This document shows positions 60,721 to 64,000 of a DNA stretch of 64,000 bases, piece after piece (positions within the stretch are counted from its first letter, which is position 1; the number at the start of each line of letters is the position of its first letter). Both the position numbers and the translations under genes were made by a program. This DNA is from Corallococcus caeni. Lineage in GTDB: Bacteria; Myxococcota; Myxococcia; Myxococcales; Myxococcaceae. The DNA lies in the NCBI RefSeq assembly GCF_036245865.1, contig NZ_BTTW01000001.1, positions 558,001-622,000 on the forward strand, given 5' to 3'. The notes beneath the pieces are model-generated. The model was not told the origin of the DNA. It was given only the letters and a program-made list of their open reading frames with translations, and did not search any database.

Positions 60721-62448
60721 TCAGGGCGCCGGAGCGACCGTCGGCTTCGGGGCCGCGGGCTGCACGGGCGCCGCCGGCGGCGTGGGGGGCACGGGCTGGG
60801 CCGGCGCGGCGGCGGGCTTCGGCTCCGGCTTCTCGTGCGACTCCAGCATCTTGCCGTTGTCAGCCGCGATGCGGCGGTACCACGCGTCCGGGTAGCGCGG
60901 GTGGCCCACCTTGCCCGTGGCGTCCCGCACGTTGCCGTCGATGTACTTCACGAGCATCTGCTCGCCCAGCTTGCGCCAGCGCGCGTGGACCTTGTCGCCC
61001 TGCTGCATGGAGTACTCGGTGAGGTACTGGCGGGCCTGCTCCGGCGTCCGCTTGTAGAGCACCTGCGCGATGCTCTCCACGTTGGACTGATCCGCCAGGA
61101 ACTGGCCCTCCAGGTCCCCCTGCGCCTTCTGCACGTCGACGATCATGTCGCTCCAGCGCCCGTAGGCCTGGTTCGACACCCAGTTGAAGACCCAGAAGGA
61201 GGAGTCCCAGGAGAAGTCCCCGCGGCTGGCCACGCCCTGGGCGAAGTTCTTCGGCACCTGCCGGATGCCCGCGTACATGGGCGTGTAGACGGTGGTGAAG
61301 GTGTCATCCACGCCGAACCACAGCACCCCGCCGATGGCGTCCGGCAGCGACGCGCGCATCTGCGCGACGAAGGAGAAGCCCGTCTGCTGCGTGGAGATGG
61401 CGCGCTCGTGCACGTAGCTCTTGCCGTCCACGTCCCACGTCATGGGGCGCCAGCGGTAGGGCACCGCGTAGGGCCCCGCGCCCACGTCCTTGGACATGTC
61501 CAGCGGCGTGCCCTCGAAGTGGTCGCGCATGAGCGCCATGGCGTCCTGCACGGACACCTTCTTGTCCGGCTTCACCCACAGGGGCAGGCGCTTCGTCGTG
61601 TCCGCGCCGTCCGCGTACTCCACGCCCAGCTTCAGGGACGGGGCCGCGCGGCGGAAGATGCTCCACACGCGCGCCTCGCTGAAGCGCTGCCCGCCGAAGT
61701 CCAGCGGGTGGTACGTGTCCGCGAAGCTGAAGTCCTTGTCCGCGCCCGTGTACCAGCCCTTCGCGCGCGCGAAGGTGATGACGTCCGGCGCGTACAGCGT
61801 GGTGCTGCTGTCGTTGAGCGGGAACTGGCGGATGCGCGACTGGTTGGCGTGCGCGGAGATGTAGCCGTCCGGCAGCTTGCGGGCCACCCACACCGCGCCC
61901 TTCTGCCCCTCGCCCTTGCCAATCATCTCAAGGATCCACGCCTCCTTCGGGTCGGCGATGGAGAACGTCTCGCCGGTGGAGGCGTAGCCGTACTCGGCGA
62001 CCAGGTCCGTCATCACCTGGATGGCCTCGCGGGCCGTCTTCGCGCGCTCCAGCGCGATGTAGATGAGCGACCCGTAGTCGATGAGGCCCGAGGGCCCCTC
62101 CAGCTCCTTGCGGCCCGTGAAGGTGGACTCGCTGATGGAGAGCTGGTGCTCGTTCATGTTGCCCACCACGGAGTACGTGGCGGCCGGCTGCTTGATGCGG
62201 CCCAGGAACTTGCCGGAGTCCCACTCCACGACGTCGCGCATGGCGCCGGCCGCGTGGCGGCGCGCGGGCGTGTAGTACAGCTCGCCGTACAGCTCGTGCG
62301 CGTCCGCCGCGTAGGTGATGAACGTGGAGCCGTCCGTCGTGGCGCCCTTCGTCACCAGCATGCTGGTGCAGGCGTCCGCGACGACGGGGGCCACGAGCAC
62401 CGCCGTCAGCGGCAGCGCGGTGAGGAGGGTCGAAGGGAATCGGTTCAT
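60721..62448 (-). CDS. Secreted C69-family dipeptidase
   Basis: The protein has 575 residues. A signal peptide ends VVADA, so cleavage exposes Cys27 (CTSMLVTKGATTDGSTFIT), the N-terminal nucleophile of Ntn-hydrolases of the PepD/C69 family. Conserved NEHQLSISESTFTGR and KGAVWVARKLPDGYISAHAN segments follow. The C-terminal ~40 residues are a Pro/Ala tail. Releases dipeptides outside the cytoplasm. Confidence 0.85.
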   Translation of the reverse strand: MNRFPSTLLTALPLTAVLVAPVVADACTSMLVTKGATTDGSTFITYAADAHELYGELYYTPARRHAAGAMRDVVEWDSGKFLGRIKQPAATYSVVGNMNEHQLSISESTFTGRKELEGPSGLIDYGSLIYIALERAKTAREAIQVMTDLVAEYGYASTGETFSIADPKEAWILEMIGKGEGQKGAVWVARKLPDGYISAHANQSRIRQFPLNDSSTTLYAPDVITFARAKGWYTGADKDFSFADTYHPLDFGGQRFSEARVWSIFRRAAPSLKLGVEYADGADTTKRLPLWVKPDKKVSVQDAMALMRDHFEGTPLDMSKDVGAGPYAVPYRWRPMTWDVDGKSYVHERAISTQQTGFSFVAQMRASLPDAIGGVLWFGVDDTFTTVYTPMYAGIRQVPKNFAQGVASRGDFSWDSSFWVFNWVSNQAYGRWSDMIVDVQKAQGDLEGQFLADQSNVESIAQVLYKRTPEQARQYLTEYSMQQGDKVHARWRKLGEQMLVKYIDGNVRDATGKVGHPRYPDAWYRRIAADNGKMLESHEKPEPKPAAAPAQPVPPTPPAAPVQPAAPKPTVAPAP

Positions 62449-62679
62449 GGCGGCGCAATCTAGCAGGACCTTCGCCCGCTGCCCGCCCGGACAGGTTGCC
62501 CGGCCCTCAGGCACCCGGGCCCCCGCGCCGCGCGGGCGCCATGCGTGAAGCCGATGGCCGCCGAGCCCCCCGCTACTGCCCGGCCCTCACGCGCGATGGC
62601 AGCCGCCGCACCGGGACGCTAGGGTTGGCTTTTCCCGCCCGGGGGCCGTCCGCCCCCAGGGCTCCTTCTGGAGGAAGCC

Positions 62680-62835
62680 GTGACGGAGATCGTGGTGGGC
62701 CTGGTGGTGTTCTTCGTCCTCACGGTCGTGCTCGGCCCCGCCCTGTGGAGCTCCCGCATCTGGTGGAGCAAGGCGGACCGCGAGCAGGTGAAGGACAAGC
62801 ACGGCCGCCCCCGCAAGGACGCGAAGGACGCGTAG
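62680..62835 (+). CDS. Small single-TM membrane protein
   Basis: The protein has 51 residues from a GTG at 62680 preceded by GGAGGAAGCC. One membrane helix (EIVVGLVVFFVLTVVLGPAL) is followed by a very basic, lysine-rich cytoplasmic tail (KADREQVKDKHGRPRKDAKD). Unknown function. The strong ribosome-binding site and sensible composition support it as a real gene despite its size. Confidence 0.6.
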   Translation: MTEIVVGLVVFFVLTVVLGPALWSSRIWWSKADREQVKDKHGRPRKDAKDA

Positions 62836-62861
62836 GGGCGGCCGCTTGCGCTGCCTGGAGG

Positions 62862-64000
62862 CTACTCGTCGTTCTGCCGCAGCGCGGCCAGGACGTTGAG
62901 GTCCTCCAGCGTGGTGGTGTCCTGCGTGGACTGCTTGCCCGCGGCCACGTCGCGCAGCAGCCGGCGCATGATCTTCCCGGAGCGCGTCTTGGGCAGCCCT
63001 TCCGCGAAGCGGATCTCATCCGGCCGCGCGATGGCGCCAATCTCCTTGCCCACGTGCACCGCCAGCTCCTTCTTGAGCGCGTCCGAGGGAGCGTTCCCGT
63101 GCTTGAGCGTCACGAAGGCCACGAGCGCCGTGCCCTTCAGGTCGTCCGGGCGGCCCACGACGGCGGCCTCGGACACCTTCGGGTGCGCCACGAGCGCGCT
63201 CTCCACCTCCGCGGTGCCCAGGCGGTGGCCCGCGACGTTCACCACGTCATCCACGCGGCCCATCAGCCAGAAGTAGCCGTCCGCGTCCGTGCGCGCGCCG
63301 TCGCCGGTGAAGTACATGCCGGGCAGCTCGCTGAAGTACGTGTTCACGTAGCGCTCCGGATCCCCGTACACGCTGCGCAGCATGGACGGCCAGGGCTTCG
63401 TCACGAAGAGCAGCCCGCCCTGCCCCTTCGGCACGCGCTTGCCTTCGCGGTCCAGAATCTCCGCGTGGATGCCGGGCAGCGGGAGGGTGGCGGAGCCGGG
63501 CTTGGTGGGCGTCGCGCCGGGCAGCGGGGAGATCATGATGCCGCCCGTCTCCGTCTGCCACCATGTGTCCACCACGGGGCACCGCCCCCCGCCGATGACG
63601 TCGCGGTACCACATCCACGCCTCGGGGTTGATGGGCTCGCCCACGCTGCCCAGGAGGCGCAGCGAAGTCAGGTCGTGCTTCTTCACCGGCGCGTCGCCCA
63701 GGCGCATGAAGGCGCGGATGGCGGTGGGCGCGGTGTAGAGGATGGTGGCCTTGTAGCGCGCGATGATGTCCCAGAAGCGGTCCGGCCCCGGCTGCGTCGG
63801 CGCACCCTCGTAGATGATGGTGGTGACGCCGTTCATCAGCGGGCCGTAGACGACGTACGTGTGGCCCGTCACCCAGCCCACGTCCGCGGTGCACCAGTAG
63901 ACGTCCTCGTCGCGCAGGTCGAACACCCAGCGCGTGGTGAGCGACGCGCCCAGCGCGTACCCGGCCGTGGTGTGCAGCACGCCCTTGGGCTTCCCGGTGG
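62862..64000 (-). CDS. acs: Acetyl-CoA synthetase (C-terminal part, runs off window)
   Basis: At least 380 residues, truncated by the right edge. The adenylate-forming core shows [16 protein letters not shown] at the edge, [40 protein letters not shown] and [20 protein letters not shown]. The C-terminal domain carries [15 protein letters not shown] with the acetylatable catalytic lysine. These are ACS-specific patterns. It activates acetate to acetyl-CoA through acetyl-AMP. Confidence 0.92.
   Translation of the reverse strand, partial: TGKPKGVLHTTAGYALGASLTTRWVFDLRDEDVYWCTADVGWVTGHTYVVYGPLMNGVTTIIYEGAPTQPGPDRFWDIIARYKATILYTAPTAIRAFMRLGDAPVKKHDLTSLRLLGSVGEPINPEAWMWYRDVIGGGRCPVVDTWWQTETGGIMISPLPGATPTKPGSATLPLPGIHAEILDREGKRVPKGQGGLLFVTKPWPSMLRSVYGDPERYVNTYFSELPGMYFTGDGARTDADGYFWLMGRVDDVVNVAGHRLGTAEVESALVAHPKVSEAAVVGRPDDLKGTALVAFVTLKHGNAPSDALKKELAVHVGKEIGAIARPDEIRFAEGLPKTRSGKIMRRLLRDVAAGKQSTQDTTTLEDLNVLAALRQNDE

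Noticed and set aside
59527-62463. Plus-strand frame of 978 codons
   Set aside because: Antisense to the prenyl synthase and C69 peptidase, both with intact catalytic motifs.

Overview
The window is high-GC DNA from a delta-proteobacterial myxobacterium, most probably of the Corallococcus/Myxococcus/Pyxidicoccus group. The grounds are third-position G/C saturation in nearly all genes, many large secreted or lipoprotein repeat proteins (kelch/Ig, ELWxxDGT), a complete chemosensory cluster, IS91-, IS5- and IS1182-type elements, and many orphan regulators. This placement is inference; no rRNA or other marker gene is present.

Layout. 1-2.7 kb holds a VOC protein, a bile-acid-symporter-type transporter, and two decayed genes (an aldehyde dehydrogenase scrap and a frameshifted subtilase lipoprotein). 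At 2.8-3.4 kb an internally deleted IS1182-like element sits exactly at the stop codon of a large lipase-like gene (3.4-5.6 kb). 5.8-9.6 kb carries a small secreted protein, a divergent LuxR-type regulator and a membrane HtrA-like protease with an N-terminal zinc ribbon. From 10.2 to 18.9 kb lies a mosaic accessory island bracketed by two direct 357-bp copies of an IS91-family 3' end. It contains a complete IS5/IS427-type element with a TTA duplication, three visibly A/T-richer genes and a degraded phage lysis module on the opposite strand. The A/T-richer genes include a two-TM membrane protein and a single-chain AAA ATPase-DUF4435 protein resembling fused PARIS-type anti-phage defence.

18.9-28.5 kb returns to host-like genes: a duplicated-domain lipoprotein, a GH16 hydrolase and an S33-type hydrolase. 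A porin/phosphate-binding-like/MCP operon follows, then an unusual two-gene unit of a membrane-anchored phosphoribosyltransferase-like protein with an uncharacterised partner, and a DUF3060 protein. 28.6-41.1 kb is dominated by surface and envelope proteins: an ELWxxDGT repeat protein, a predicted seven-bladed lectin-like lipoprotein, a DUF885 metalloprotein next to an AraC regulator, and a 1,686-residue kelch/Ig lipoprotein. 41.1-48.2 kb has two LysR regulators, an aldo/keto reductase, a GMC oxidoreductase, an NTF2-like lipoprotein, a solitary MazF/PemK toxin and a CPBP protease.

48.3-53.2 kb is a CheA-MCP-CheW-CheR operon without CheB or CheY. 53.6-64 kb holds an FAD amine-oxidase-type enzyme, a cupin, an RNase T2, DusA, a squalene/phytoene synthase family enzyme, a C69 dipeptidase, a small membrane protein and the 3' part of acetyl-CoA synthetase, which runs off the window.

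The most interesting parts are the island (10.2-18.9 kb) with its PARIS-like protein and A/T-rich companions, and the two-gene unit at 25.8-28.0 kb. No tRNA, rRNA or CRISPR array was recognised.
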